Source: Haemonchus contortus
Lineage: Eukaryota > Nematoda > Chromadorea > Rhabditida > Trichostrongylidae
Length of the DNA stretch: 64,000 nt
Reading direction: 5' to 3'
NCBI GenBank assembly: GCA_000469685.2
Contig: LS997567.1
Coordinates: 14,974,200 to 15,038,199, forward strand
Part shown: positions 1-50,999 of the stretch, piece by piece
Layout of the letters: each line of letters starts with the position of its first letter
Position numbering within the stretch: position 1 is the stretch's first letter
Position numbers and translations under genes: made by a program
The notes under the pieces: generated by a model
What the model was told of the DNA's origin: nothing
Seen by the model: only the letters and a program-made list of their open reading frames with translations
Databases searched by the model: none

Positions 1-1430
1 CAGAGAGTCGTTTTCGTGTCAGTCGGATGTGCTCGGATTGGGTGTTAAGTAGGTCAAAACACATGTCCACCTGTTCTTGCGTCGAGCAAACTATGAAGCA
101 GTCATCAATATAGCGGCAGTAGAGCATGGAGCGGTGTTCCAAAATTGGCGCTTCAATTCTGGACATAAAGACTATAGCCAGGATAGGCGCCAGACGCTGC
201 CCCATAGCTAAGCCCCTGATCTGCTCGAAATACTCTCCTGATCACCTGAAGATGTTGCATCTGAGACATTCTTTCATCAATGACATCACTTGATCAATAG
301 AGGATCCATGCATGTTGATCATGCTTTGATACTGATTTAGCAGTTCTATAGTACTGCTTCCATGGCGGAAACATTACTCGCGTTAATGTAGGGACTCTCT
401 ACAACAAATGATTTCATGACGCAGGCACTGTTGGGTTGAAGTGCCTGAAGCTTGTTCAGGAACGTTCGGGTGTTTGTCAGGTGGGAGGGTATGTATTTGA
501 GAAGCTGCACCGAGATTACATTGAGAAACCATCCTATCCGATCAGTGGGAACCACCCACGCAGCTGACAATAGGCCGAACTTTCTTCGAGGTGGGGACAA
601 TTGGTGCCAAGTCGTCCGTTACTGCGAACTCGTGTTTTTACCAGCAAGTTTGGCACGGGGCGACACGGTGACTCTATTTCGAGCTTTGTTACCAAGGAAG
701 GATCGAAACCCACTAATTTAGCAGTAGTCATCCACACTTGGTTCAGTCTGCGACACTGCGTTTGAAAGTCCTTGGCTGAGGATGGTCGATAAATAGAGGT
801 ATCTCCCAGATGGTGTTCTGTTATGATGACGTCAATGATGTTATGATGACGGGGATTACCACGAATTCTCCTTCTTTGTCTCTAACGGATAATCTGATGG
901 TCTGGGACTTGATTAAAACTTGAAGCAGCTTCAGACCACAAGCTTGCTCTCGGCAGGTGTTGGATGGCATGCGCCGAGCACTGCCGGTGTGCCGAGCACT
1001 TTGAATACTTCATCAGCGAATATTCTGAAGCTGACATTGGAACTAACGTTAGGCTCTAGTTGTTTGAAGTACGTGCGAGGAAATGGCATTTCACGTTAAG
1101 GGCGTTTGTATTCGGGTCAGGTATGAAGGAACTTCTGTCGACCTTAGCCTTTTACCGGAGCCGGTCTTGGAGGTCATGTAAGTTGCACATAATTCGGCGC
1201 AGGACAAAGGTGGAAATGGACGGAGATGGTGAGAAACTGGGGCCTAATTCTAACAGAGAGCGTGCGCAGTCCGGCTAAGGGAAGTCTCCCAGCACTGTAA
1301 CTCTGGATTCCGTCAAATCCGATTGCCCTGTTGTACTGGTTGCGTGTTCTGCGGGAACCCGACCAGTCACGGTAGGAAATGACCCGACCCCCCTTCGAAA
1401 TCATGAACTGCGATATGGGGTGGTCTCTAG
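1..1430 (-). mobile_element. Penelope-like element relic (reverse transcriptase part)
   Basis: Read on the minus strand, 1-230 encodes a reverse transcriptase palm with CRYIDDCF near 93-119, preceded by MGQRLAPILA. The block at 346-600 continues upstream with DRIGWFLN and ANSACVMKSF-like pieces, and 720-895 gives DTSIYRP and KEGEFVVIP. All of these are collinear with the better preserved Penelope copies at 54-58 kb. The reading frame shifts several times and contains stops, so this is a dead copy. The GIY-YIG part lies outside the window, since the element is cut by the window start. The stretch 900-1430 is assigned only by position and weak resemblance to the N-terminal region. Confidence 0.8.
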
Positions 1431-2799
1431 ACACTCCATATCGCGGTTCATGAGAGATAACCTAAGAGCGTTCGTTTTCTACATTGGTCTCGTGGCTCCA
1501 CTGCTTGTTGTGCTGCATCCAGTTGTTCTCTTATGGCCAAGCTTTCATGGTACCATCAACAACTTTCAGCTCCCCTGCACTTAAAGGACAGCGACCGAGA
1601 CGGCTTTCAGTCTATCTTTTACGATTCTGGCGCTCGTTCTCATAATGCAAAGAACACCTAGGTCAGCTTACGGAATACTGCCTGTGATACCGTTTCTCAC
1701 CATTCCACTCCCCTCACCTCGCTCTTTCTGACTGTCACCTTTTTGAACGCCTCAAGCAGTTTCTGACCACAAGAAAACCAGAGTATTCAGTGATCCTGAA
1801 GGCACACTTCACGACCGAGAAGTTTCTCATATTCCCTCTTGGGACGAACCTCTGACTATCAAAGATAGTACAGGGAACGCTGTAGGCTCGAAAAGCGGTC
1901 TAGATAGGAAGTAATGTGGATTCCGAAACCGGCTTAGCCGGCTCGCACACTCAAAGGTGGACGAGTTCACATGATCTAGTAGGGGCTGCACAGGATGCAC
2001 CATTCGCAACAAGGCCCACACGTTGTGCGCAGGCAGCTTACTGTTGCCAACTGTACGCAATGGCAAACACATTTGGGGCAGCTCGTTCAATAATCCCTCT
2101 GGATGCAAATTTTTGCTGTCATATACTTGCCCAATGCCTGATTTCACTACATTTTGAAGCCTCATATTTCTCTTAATAAGCCGATTTCTTCGTTTTCCCC
2201 GCCTCTTTTGCAATATTCTAGGCTAAAACATTCACTGTTCGTTTTATATTAAAATATCAGGCGGCTACGCACGCTATTGCGTGCGCTAGGGGCTCTAGCC
2301 ATGAGGGACGGGGCCACATGGCTTCTGATTTCCATTATAGACCCTTATCATCTGAGCCTCTTCCAGGACACTTCTGTAGCGGCCATTATTTTTTTTGGGG
2401 TTGTGAAAAGGGGCTGTGTGTGGCCATGAAGAGTACTCCGATGTATCCAAATCAAATACCTCTGCAGTCCACGTAGTCGAAGGAACCCTATGTAGTTTGG
2501 GCTCTATGTGGCTGTGAACACCAAATTTGAAGGGAAAGCCCATTTGGGTATTTGTAGGGATTTACACGTCTCTACAGGGTATGCACCTGTGTGGCCGAAG
2601 TTATTGTAGAAATTATTTTGAGGCCTGTTAATGTTAATAATTCGCTTTTGAGTAGAAGGGACTACTGCGTGTGGAACCACGGATAATAACTTAAAAAATT
2701 TTTAGCATAATTTTTGAAAGAGCTTAGTGGTATCCCCTGGTTGTACACCTATGTGGTCAGGGTCAGTGTGAAAGACAGATGTATAAATTCTTGATCTCA

Positions 2800-3540
2800 G
2801 GCCCGCCCCCTTCTTTGCGAACCCCACCCACTTCAGACTTCGAACCACATTACTTTTATGACCTCCAGACACCTTTTTCCCGCGTTCTAAAACGCACCTG
2901 AAAAGACTTAATAATTTTGATGTAAGCCCCGCCCACTTCAGTGCCAATCCCGCCCAGTTATGGGACCTGACCACATTTGTTTTACTATATCATACCACTT
3001 TTTTCCCGCATCTCAGAATGTTTCCGAATAGAGTTATAAATTTTTAATCTAACCTCCGCCCACTTTAGTGCCAACCACGCCCATTTCGAGGATTCGACCA
3101 CATTTGTTATTTTACCCCCTACCACTTTTTTGCCGCATCCCGGAACGTTTTTGAACAGAATTATAAATTTTTTATCTAAGCTCCACCCACTTTAGTGCCA
3201 ACCACGCCCATTTTGAGGATTTGACCACATTTGCTATTTTACCCCATACCACTTTTTTGCCGCATCCCGGAACGTTTTTGAACAGAGTTATAAATTTTTG
3301 ATCTAAGCTCCGTCCACTTTAGTGCCAACCACGCCCATTTCGAGGATTCGACCACATTTGCTATTTTACCCCCTACCACTTTTTTGCCGCAACCCAGAAC
3401 GTTTTTGAACAGAATTATAAATTTTTGATCTAAGTTCCGCCCACTTTAGTGCCAACCACGCCCACTTCTGGGATTTGACCACATTTGTTCCATTCCTCTA
3501 AGCACTTTTTTCCCGCACTCTAAAAAGTTTCCAAGCAAAG
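2800..3540. repeat. Tandem repeat, ~126-bp unit, about six copies
   Basis: The phrase CCCACTTTAGTGCCAACC recurs at about 2931, 3057, 3183, 3309 and 3436, a spacing of 126-127 bases. Each unit also carries a GACCACATTTG block, a CACTTTTTTGCCGCA block and TTATAAATTTTT. The first copy (from ~2800) and the last are more diverged. Copies 2-5 are very similar. No coding potential was seen. Confidence 0.9.
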
Positions 3541-4075
3541 GCGTGGCGTTTATTTTCGAAAAGTGGCTTCCGTCTCAACGCACGCCCCCCCCCCATCGTG
3601 GGCGGGGCTTCGCTAAGCTTACGCATGCCCAACACGCATGAGGCCCGGCTCACTTTTCTTCTTTTTTTTCCTGACCTCTGCGCCTTAATTGAATCGAGTT
3701 ATGAATACATTTGAAAAGTACCGCCCATTTCGAGAAAGCTCCGCCCACAGCACGTGGGTCTCGTCCATCTGGTTTAATGACCCAATACTCACCTTTTCTC
3801 TTTTTTCCCGGTGTCTGGACTTTCTCGGAGCCAAAATGAGGTATTTAGCTCTTGGCACTGCCCACTCCGGCACATGCCCAGCCCCCGGTGGGCGGAGCTT
3901 CGCAGAGCTCACATGTGCTCTGTTTATATTGTCCCAGGCTCCACCAATCCCGAACTTGTCCCGACCTCTGAAGGTGTTTTTTCCGGTGAAACAGAATTGC
4001 GTGAACACACAGACATACATACATACAAACAAACAAACAGACACACCAAACTTGTGGATTATATATAGAGAGATC
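3541..4075. repeat. GC-box-rich dispersed repeat ending in a CATA/CAAA microsatellite
   Basis: Short modules such as GGGCGGGGCTTCGC and GGGCGGAGCTTCGC are repeated here. The stretch ends with an (ACAT)n/(ACAA)n run and TTATATATAGAGAG at 4008-4074. A similar end, with a purine/pyrimidine microsatellite next to TTATATATA, occurs at 26040-26150 and 61555-61680, which suggests one dispersed family. Reading frames across it are low complexity and are not taken as genes. Confidence 0.55.
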
Positions 4076-4109
4076 CCAAAACTACCGTAAACTGTGCCTT
4101 CAAAAGGCT

Positions 4110-4313
4110 GTGGCCAAAATCTTCGACTTTCAATTGCCCTATTTCAAGGGGAGTGTCATAGATAGTGATTTTATTAAAAAGCTGAGTGAATCAGAGTGTA
4201 AGATGAATTGCGAAAGAATCACAATGATGCTTCCAAGTGCACAAGACTTCCGCATCGATCTAATGCGCATGTTAGCATACTTGAAGAAACCGTGTACCCC
4301 TTATTTTTTGTAA
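4110..4313 (+). CDS. Possible terminal exon of an unidentified upstream gene
   Basis: An open frame of about 67 codons with ordinary amino-acid composition (MAKIFDFQLPYFKG near its start, TPYFL at its end) stops at 4311-4313, only 10 bases before the proposed TWNK start codon. A possible splice acceptor (CTTCAAAAG) lies just upstream, directly after the repeat. I do not recognise the protein. It could be the last exon of an upstream gene, an upstream ORF in the TWNK leader, or chance. Nothing upstream in the window can be joined to it. Confidence 0.2.
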   Translation: MAKIFDFQLPYFKGSVIDSDFIKKLSESECKMNCERITMMLPSAQDFRIDLMRMLAYLKKPCTPYFL

Positions 4314-4323
4314 ACAAGGTTTG

Positions 4324-43182
<38,859 letters not shown>

Positions 43183-43291
43183 ATGCTCGTTTTTCGTTTG
43201 CTGCTGTTAGTATCCAATCTAACTTCTTACACTGTGGTTTGTCATAGTTTGTTACAATATGCAATCGTTCATACCTTTGATGCATTAGAGC

Positions 43292-43297
43292 AATAAA
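43292..43297 (+). terminator. Poly(A) signal of TWNK
   Basis: A canonical AATAAA lies 110 bases after the TWNK stop codon on the same strand. Confidence 0.6.
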
Positions 43298-44870
43298 TGT
43301 CTCGTGTGACCAACTCAATGTTATGTGAATGAGATCTTTTGCACATTACAATGCCATCACTGGATATGAAAGCGAACACAGGTGGTGCAGCAACTGCACA
43401 ACACTGCTACTAATTAATGGTCAACCGACAGTTTGCTACGGATCCATCCGTTTACGACAGATTAATCTATCGCGAGCCGTCGCCTCGCCATAATTTCAGC
43501 TGATGTACCCCAATCGAGCCAAAGTGAGATAATCAGGAAGCTCTGCTTAAGAAGAATCCAAATATATAATAATTTTTTGATTTTCTCTCATTTCTTGCCT
43601 CTCTGTCCAGAAAATGAGTCGCGCTATAATCGAGGAGAGCATCGAATCTTGATCATATTGATATCCTTCACGGCACTTTCGAACACTTTCAGCTGAAAGC
43701 AGTGATCTGAACAACCAAACTTCCAGACATTTGTTACTTCTATCAGCCACTTGTTTTGTATGAAGGCCGTTGATAGGGTTGTTTGTGGGAAAACCACTTA
43801 AGTCATGAGTTTTTGACTTTCCTCAATTTTGCAGCACCATTTCTTTTCATGGAGGTCAAGAAATTAGCGTTCATTACCTGAGGTGTTTCCTGCAGACATA
43901 ACACCGTTGCGAACACTCCACTTTAGAAGCAAACTTCATTCTGAGTTCTCGAAAGGCATGTTTGGCGTTATATATGAGGAAAGCATAGAATCGCGCTCAT
44001 TTCGAAATCCTTTATAATAGAGTTCAAAAATCTTAGCTGAAAGCAGTTAATTCAGCGATAAACTCTTCGAAATTTGCTAGTTTTTTTCAGAAACAGTTCC
44101 TTGAAAACGAGTAGTTTAGCGTCTATTTAAAGGTTTCTGTGGTATGATGTACTGATAACAGATGGATAAATGACTTGATCGAACCTTGAGCTAACTGACC
44201 TCTCACCGTCGATCTCCATTGGCCCATCGCCTTCTCTATTGCTGAGTACATTCGAGAGCACGCCTGTTGACACATTTTGGTACGCAACTGGCAGAACGAA
44301 ACGACCAAGCTATGAGAGATATTGCTCGACAATGTATATGAAGTCCACTTGTACTACTTTAGTCGAGTGCAATTTGAATTTTTGCATGTTCGGAACCGCT
44401 ATCGCCCAGTTTCCCATTTGATGGAAACTAGGAGGCACCGACACTAAGCACCGGCCGAATAAGCACAGAGGAACACACATTGCTCGCTAACGATGCTGTT
44501 TCCGCGTTTGCAAGCGCTGTGCGCGACTGAAAGCACCTAACACCTGCGAAATCCAGGTCGGCTTCTAGGGTAAGTTTCAGGAAGGGAATAATTCCTCCAT
44601 TCCTACAACTGTCTAGAACCTTTCCAATTCTTTCGACTTTGCAACAAAATGTGTACGATAAGGGAACGCGCGTCATACCTAATAAACTTCTTTCAGTCCA
44701 GCATTTTATTAACGTTTCTTTACACTATGAATTTTGGCTTATTTTAAGCATAGCTTGCTTGATAAGGTTTAATATATTTACAGTACAGTGAGCCTTTGAG
44801 TTTAATGCACTCATGTGGCTCAAAAAACATGGCCTTGCAGACCCACTGACTCTTAGGAGATGTCTAAGGA
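43298..44870. other. Intergenic stretch downstream of TWNK
   Basis: No gene could be supported. Short minus-strand frames at 43547-43750, 44123-44332 and 44428-44676 have ordinary composition. The last ends near a possible donor (GCAG|GTGTTA at 44540), but no spliced product could be recognised. Confidence 0.5.
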
Positions 44871-44879
44871 TGTGTTGTC

Positions 44880-46202
44880 GAAAAACGAAACCTGGTCGAA
44901 ATTGCACTAGGGGATTTCGATGCAAAGATTGGAAGCGGAGAGGAGACTGAGAAGTTCCTCGGACGATATGGCTCAGAAACACGCAACGAGGAGCGGATGT
45001 ACTTGCGAATTCCTGTTCTAAAATGAATTCACGGTATCTTTACGTGATGAACAACAATTTCAAAAACAGGAAATCCGGAAAATGGACGTGAGTATAATCC
45101 AATATGCAGACGAGGAATGCTGTTGATTTTGTTCTAGAAAATGACCGAGCCATATTCCGAGATGTTGATATCAGGGGCTGATTCAAATTCGTCAGTGATC
45201 ATCGACTTGATATGGCTAAGATTCGTTTAGAAAACGAAAATCATCATTTTCGGGAAGCTGAGACTACAACAAACTTTAATGCAACGGTTTTCTCCGCAAC
45301 GCGTTTCGTTTATTTAGCTTGATTCCACGAAGATTTTTAGAAACTATGATTAATTGAAGGAGGTGATAAGGATGGCCGCTCATGATGCCACATCGGATGT
45401 TCCGAAAAAGCTCCGCTTTTTCGAGAAAACAAGGAAGCTGTTCGAGAAACGACACCTCCTTTCACATCACGAGAGGAGTACAATAGAATTCTCCATGATC
45501 AACAGCTGTTACATCTCTCGCTGAAAACTGATCTGAAACAGAAACATCCTGTGCGTCTACAAGAAGCTGTTTCCCAAGGTTCCAGCCTTCTTCGAGTATC
45601 ACAAGAGAAACAAATTGGCAAAACGGCATTAACACGACCAAAAAGAAATGATGGGTTCATCGCAGAAACGCCGCCTACTGTCGCATCTCTCGTTGAAGAG
45701 TTCTGAGTGAATTGTTTCCCTCTACAAAAGCCGCCTCCCTCTCCCAGTAATGGAGAGTTCTGGGAAAATCCCGCCAATTCTGCCTAAGGGAGTCGAACAT
45801 GCTCTCAAATCGATGAGGTTGGGGGAAAAACCAGGACCTGACCACGTAACCGCCGAAATGTTAATGGCAGCATACCACACTTTCGAAAAACCATTAGGGA
45901 GCTCTTCAATGATTTTCTTGTGGAAGAGGATTCACCTGCTAGTTTGTCGGGATCATCAATATCGCTTCTGCCCAAAAGAGGAGATCCTCTCGTCTTTCGA
46001 AAATTTCGATATATCGCTCTACTTCCGACGATTTACACGCTATTCATTTTAATTACTGGTTGACGAATGAGATCCTCGTTAGAGAGTAATGAACCTGTCG
46101 AACAAGCCCTATTTCACCGTAGACCACATTTATGTCATACGTCAGCTCTTAGGGGAAAGCACCCGATACAACATTCCTCTATACGTTGCGTTCATCGACT
46201 AT
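44880..46202 (+). mobile_element. RTE-like element A, 3'-truncated relic
   Basis: The endonuclease segment LGDFDAKIGSGEETEKF lies at 44910-44960 and FVSDHRLDMAKIRLENE at 45190-45240. After a linker, VEHALKSMRLGEKPGPDHV and TAEML (45790-45860) start the RT, and DHIYVIRQLL and YVAFIDY end it at 46202. The element stops in the conserved F-D-Y segment before the catalytic YADD and passes directly into element B. Frameshifts and stops are present. Confidence 0.85.
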
Positions 46203-46625
46203 TTCATTCGTGGTGAGAAACTTTCATCGCGAAACGTCGGGGGCGTTGGTTTCGTCGAGCACCCATCTGTCGTCCATCTCGTCGATTCTCACAAGGTCTT
46301 GTCTCCTCGCTTTGCCATCCTACGCCTACGACATATGCACCTGAAGACCATATCCATCGTTAACTGCTACTCTACGAACTCTACAGCTGACGAAGTAAAG
46401 CTCGATGCATTTAACGACCAACTTAAGGGAAACATCTGCAACGAGAAGTCTCTCTATAAACTGGTTCTTGGAGATCTCAACGCTAGGCTGGGCGAAGCAC
46501 AAGAGGAGCAGTTCAGGATTGGAAAGTTAGGAATGAGAGACGGGAACGAGAACGGAAACCGTTTGACTGAACTCCTGTCAGCTGCTCGACTCTTCCATGG
46601 AAATTCTTTCTTCCAGAAGAAGTAG
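46089..46625 (+). pseudogene. Chimeric open frame across the A/B junction
   Basis: One uninterrupted frame of 178 codons begins with RT sequence of element A (DHIYVIRQLL) and changes at about 46200 to endonuclease sequence of element B (VGGVGFVEHPS onward). It arose by juxtaposition of two truncated elements and is not an expected domain order. Confidence 0.75.
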
Positions 46626-48744
46626 CATCGCCGCCAGACATAGAAGTCTCCAAATGGTACAACTGATGCTGAACTGGACCAACAAACAAACAGAAAGTGG
46701 TGCTTATTAGATGTTGGTGTGGTACCATCTTTCTCCAATGGTTCTGATCGTCGACTCCTTCACGCTAAAACCAGACTCAGTCGCAAGCTAGGAAACATCT
46801 CTCAATATCGCGCAAAAAGCTCAAAGCATGTTGTATACGACGAAGATGCTCTGAATGACGTCTTGTCCCGATATGACTGGCAGGTCTTGGATGACGCGGC
46901 CGAAAACTACTACGCGCTGGTTCGGGATCTCCTCACTCGTGCTGAACAGGGCATGCTTCCTCGAGTGGATACCTCCGCTCGCATTATACGTGCGCGTCAA
47001 TTGCATATGCCATCCCCTATTTTTTCTTTTATCTGAGTCGTTAAGCAACATTGCGGGCTGAAATGTTGACCAACACTTACTGAGTGAACAAGAGTCTCAA
47101 CAAAGCCTAAACATGTTTGAATGCTGCGGTAGCGCCCTTCTTTTGGCGCGAAAGTGAAAATTAGCCGCGTCAATTGCTTATGCCATGCCGTCATTGCTAC
47201 GAAATATCTCACGTCTGCGCAGCTCTACCGCCTTCTATCCAAAGCTGCCCTGTCCGCAATCCAAAGCAGTCCACCATGCCTAAGGATCGTCGTCTATCTT
47301 CAACAAAACAAAGCCAAATTCTATCACTTCGTCAAGCAGGCCATGGCAACAAGGCCATCGCGAAGCAACTCGGCCGATCCAAACGCTGCATCGACGGTTT
47401 CGTAAAGAATCCTGCGGCATACGGTCAAGCACACGGAGGAGGACGTCCACTCAAATTGACGCGAGCTGACCACAGAGGGAACGCTAGATTGGCTTCTAAT
47501 TCAATCATGCGTGCTAATCAGATTCGTGCACGATTTTCACTAAATGTGTCGACTTCCGTTGTATTGCGAGTTATTCGCCGTCAAATATCCTTGAAGAGTG
47601 AGAGAATGAAGCCAGCTCCCCGTCTGACCAAAAGCCATCGCGAAGCCCGACTCGAGTTTGCAAGAAAAGTTTTTTCAAGAAACTCCAAAAAGGTGAGGTT
47701 TTTGACACATTTTAGAAAGTGTATTGCTAAGCTCCTACATGGTTTACATGGTTTTTCGCGATGAGAAGAAATTCAATCTGAATGGTCCTATGTGAGTCTC
47801 TGACACAGTCCATTGTAGTGCAGTTTGTCCCATGTGACAGAAGTAGGTAGAAACCGAGATAATAGGAAAATGTGGGGGTAGCATAAGCAATTGACGCGCA
47901 CTGTAGATGCGACGATGGATCTTCCCTTCCCAAGACAAGAAGGAACCTGAGGCTTGACCAGTATGCCGCCCATCTTGAAAGGCTGCAAGCGAATATCAGC
48001 TGCAAGCAGGCAGTGCGGCGAGACCTTCAGCTACACAGGCAGAGGAGACTACTGGAGGCAGCCTTGAACAGAACCAGTCTGAGAAAATGCCATCAAGATC
48101 TCCTAAACCACAGTATTCCACTTTCGTGCTCGGAGATGGAGGACGGAACAATTACAACATCGAGCATTGAGATGCAGGAAGTTACACGGAGGTCTTACAC
48201 CAACCAGTACCGATCCACGACACACGTGCGGAAACTAAAAATCCCCACTGAAGGATCCCTCTTCGGAGGTGAGAGTTGCGATTGCGAGCATGAAAAGGGT
48301 AACAACTTCAGGCCCCGACAAGATCCCAGCCGAATTACTATGTGCATGTGGCTACGAACTTCATGCGCTTCTCGCAACGCACATGACATCCTACCTAAGG
48401 AGAAGATCCCCAACTAGTAGAGGAACTCGCGAATGGTCGTTCTTCATAAGAAGGGAAACCGGGATGATCTTCGCAATTACCGCCCAATAAGCTTGGTAAG
48501 TGTCCTTCACAAGCTGTTCACGAAGTCATTCTGACCCGCACATGCGAACGTTGAATGAAGCTCAATCTGTAGAGCAGGCCGGATTCCGGAAGGGATTCAG
48601 CTACTTAGACCACATCCAAGCGGTCGCAATGGTCATCGAAGTGTGCCCAGAATTCCGAATGCCTCTTGTCCTTACACTTGTTGACTATGAAAAGGCTTTT
48701 GACAGCGTCGAAACGAATGCGGTCCTGTCAGCACTGGTCGGATC
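46203..48744 (+). mobile_element. RTE-like element B, truncated at both ends
   Basis: The endonuclease runs RGEKLSSRNVGGVGFVEHPS, VLGDLNARLGEAQEEQ and NENGNRLTELLSAARLFHGN up to SNGSDRRLLHAK near 46750, and is interrupted at 46989 by a Tc1-like insertion. After 47904 the linker resumes, then MKRVTTSGPDKIPAELL (48280), EQAGFRKGFSYLDHI (48570) and DYEKAFDSVE (48690). It is cut at 48744 by satellite DNA before the catalytic motif. Confidence 0.88.
46989..47903 (+). mobile_element. Tc1-like DNA transposon inserted in RTE element B
   Basis: The ends are inverted repeats of about 20 bases (GTGCGCGTCAATTGC, then TATGC) flanked by TA on both sides, the Tc1/mariner target. Inside, 47278-47764 encodes a Tc1/Tc3-type N-terminal half: KDRRLSSTKQSQILSLRQAG, AIAKQLGRSKRCIDGFV and HGGGRPLKLT. 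The catalytic half is missing, so the copy is internally deleted and cannot move itself. Confidence 0.85.
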
Positions 48745-49655
48745 ATATCAGATAAAGGCCAAGTTTGCTCTCATGTCTCTGTACAGAACAGTTCTAGAAC
48801 GTGGAAAAGGTAGTATCAGATTACTTAGAAATGTGGCCAGTATTATTATAGATGAGGGCCAAATTTGTAATCATAGTTCTCTGCAGAACGGTTTAGAACG
48901 TGGAAAAAAGCATTTGGAGAATACCTTAGAAAGGTAGACAAATATTAGATGAGGGCGAAATTTGCCATCATAATTCTGTACAGATCAGTTCTAGAACGTG
49001 GGAAAAAGTAGTTAGAGAATACCTTAGAAATGTGGCCAAATATTAGATGAGGGCGAAGTTACCATCATATCTCTGTACAGAACAGTTCTAGGACGTGGAA
49101 GAAGGTAGTATCAGATTACCTTAGAAATGTGGACAAATATTAGATGAGGGCGAAGTTCGCCATCATAATTCTATGGAGGACAGTTTAGAACGTGGAAGAA
49201 TGTAGTTGAGGATTACCTCAGAAATGTGGCCAAATATTAGATGAGGGCGAAGTCACCATCACATCTCTGTACAGAACAGTTCTGGGACGTGGAAAAAGGT
49301 AGTATCAGATTACCTTAGAAATGCCGGGAAAGATTGGATTAGGGCGAAGATCTCCCTCATATCTGTACAGAACAGTTCAAATCGTGGAAGAAAGTCGATA
49401 AAAATTGCCTTAGAAATGTGGCCGAATATCAGATAAAGGCCAAGTTTGTTCTCATGTCTCTGTACAGAACAGTTCTAGAACGTGGAAAAAAGTATTTGGA
49501 GATTACCTCAGAAATGTGGCCAAATATTAGATGAGGACGAAGTTTGCCATCATATCTCTCCACCGAACAGTTCTCGAACGTGGAAGAAAGTAATTAAAGA
49601 TTACCTTAAAAATGTGGCCGAATATCAGATAAGGCCAAGTTTATTCTCATATCTC
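48745..49655. repeat. Satellite array 1, ~96-bp unit, about nine copies
   Basis: GTACAGAACAGTTCTAGAAC and GTGGCCAAATATTAGATGAG alternate at a spacing near 96 bases. Copies differ by point changes and small gaps. The array abuts RTE element B on the left and a BEL gag fragment on the right. Confidence 0.92.
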
Positions 49656-50999
49656 TGATTCTTTGGCTTCCCCTTTGAGGGCATTTAGCAGGTAATTGAA
49701 CTTGATCATATCTGCAATATCTTGGGAGTGAACATTGGTTTTGAAAATCTCCCAGAAACTGTCCCATTGACAAATATTTCATCCAAAGGTGGGTATTGGA
49801 ATGGGCGGAAGCACCAATGGCTTCACTCTTGCGTGACGTATTGATGGGAATGAACTGGATTCTGCTGCAGAAGATATTGGTTGAGATACCAAAGATTTAA
49901 CAGTGCCAAGCCGTGTTTGCAAAAGGATCGAGTAATCAAATGCAACGCTGAGACTGGTCTCACTTTTGCCGACATACTCTTCGAAACCGTTGGGTTCATT
50001 ACCGGAAAGGTTGATGCTATCAAACGCTGAGGCTAACGCTTCGAGGAAATTTTCCACCTTTGCCACTGTTAGTTCAATGGCTTTGATACCCTCTTCCAAT
50101 TTGGGTTTTTTGAGATTAACATCTCGAGTTAAACTGAGATCTAGAAAAGTGTCCTCAAGTCTTTCCTTCTTGAGGCTATCGAGAATGAGCTCGAGTTTAT
50201 TGATACTGAACGTCAAGAGACGTTTCTTGGTGCTGAGTAGGGTAGACATCCCTGTTTAGGAAATATTGAGTGTCCCTTATGGCACCTGTGGCTAAGAGAA
50301 TTGAGTTCTCTAATTGTTTTCCAAAATATTGGAATATTGAATATTGTTCTGTCTCAAGATATTGAAATATTGGATATTGAAGCCGTATTGAAAACAGAAC
50401 TCAGATATTGGAAGAGTACTGCAGTATCGAAGAGAAAAGTGCGGTTGTGGTTTAGATTCCAATACAACCGCTCAGCTTTCCGGTAAAGAAAGAAGTTGAC
50501 TAACCTGGCTCCGTAGATTGCCGATGCACCAGATTGTGGTCACTAATGTGGTGAGGTTGCTTGCCCAAAATCTATGAGATTTGCTATGCGGATACCTCTA
50601 AACTGCTCGAGTGCACGGCTTGGTGTTAAACTTTATTAATACAAGGAAACTAACAAGAATTACTTCTTCTCCTGCGTATTGTGGAGTCCGATATTGTGGA
50701 AGGTATTGTGACGGATATTGTGTATTGAGTCGATCGGATATTGAGTATTGATATTGGATATTGGATATTGGATAGTGGATAAGGTATTGCCGGATTGCAG
50801 ACAACCAAGTCCTAGAATGAATCGACTGAGAAGCCCTTCGGGTACTTATACCCCCCGATGGAGCCAAAGATCAAAGGTCAGATCACACGCACTTTTGATC
50901 CTCACATGTCGGTGGGCGCGTTGAGCCACCTCGACGAAAGAGTGTTAGTGTAGGGCTTGCCGCCTTGTAACATGTACTGTATGGTAGCAATTGCTACAA
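49656..50999 (-). mobile_element. BEL/Pao retrotransposon fragment (gag and upstream region)
   Basis: A 156-codon minus-strand gag frame starts at 50249 and ends LPPIPIPTFG, then a TGA. The frame continues after it with CQWDSFWEIFKTNVHSQDI and MIKFNYLLNALKGEAKE, the typical BEL gag sequence after the leader helices. The fragment then meets satellite array 1. Upstream (50330-50790) is an ATATTGGAT-rich stretch, possibly LTR or leader. No pol is present. Confidence 0.8.
50690..50790. repeat. GATATTG short tandem repeat
   Basis: GGATATTG and GTATTG motifs recur about ten times. A smaller cluster with the same words lies at 50325-50410. Confidence 0.75.

Noticed and set aside
3689..4090. 133-codon frame and its antisense partner
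   Set aside because: They lie in the GC-box repeat and the CATA/CAAA microsatellite, and both strands are open because of base composition.
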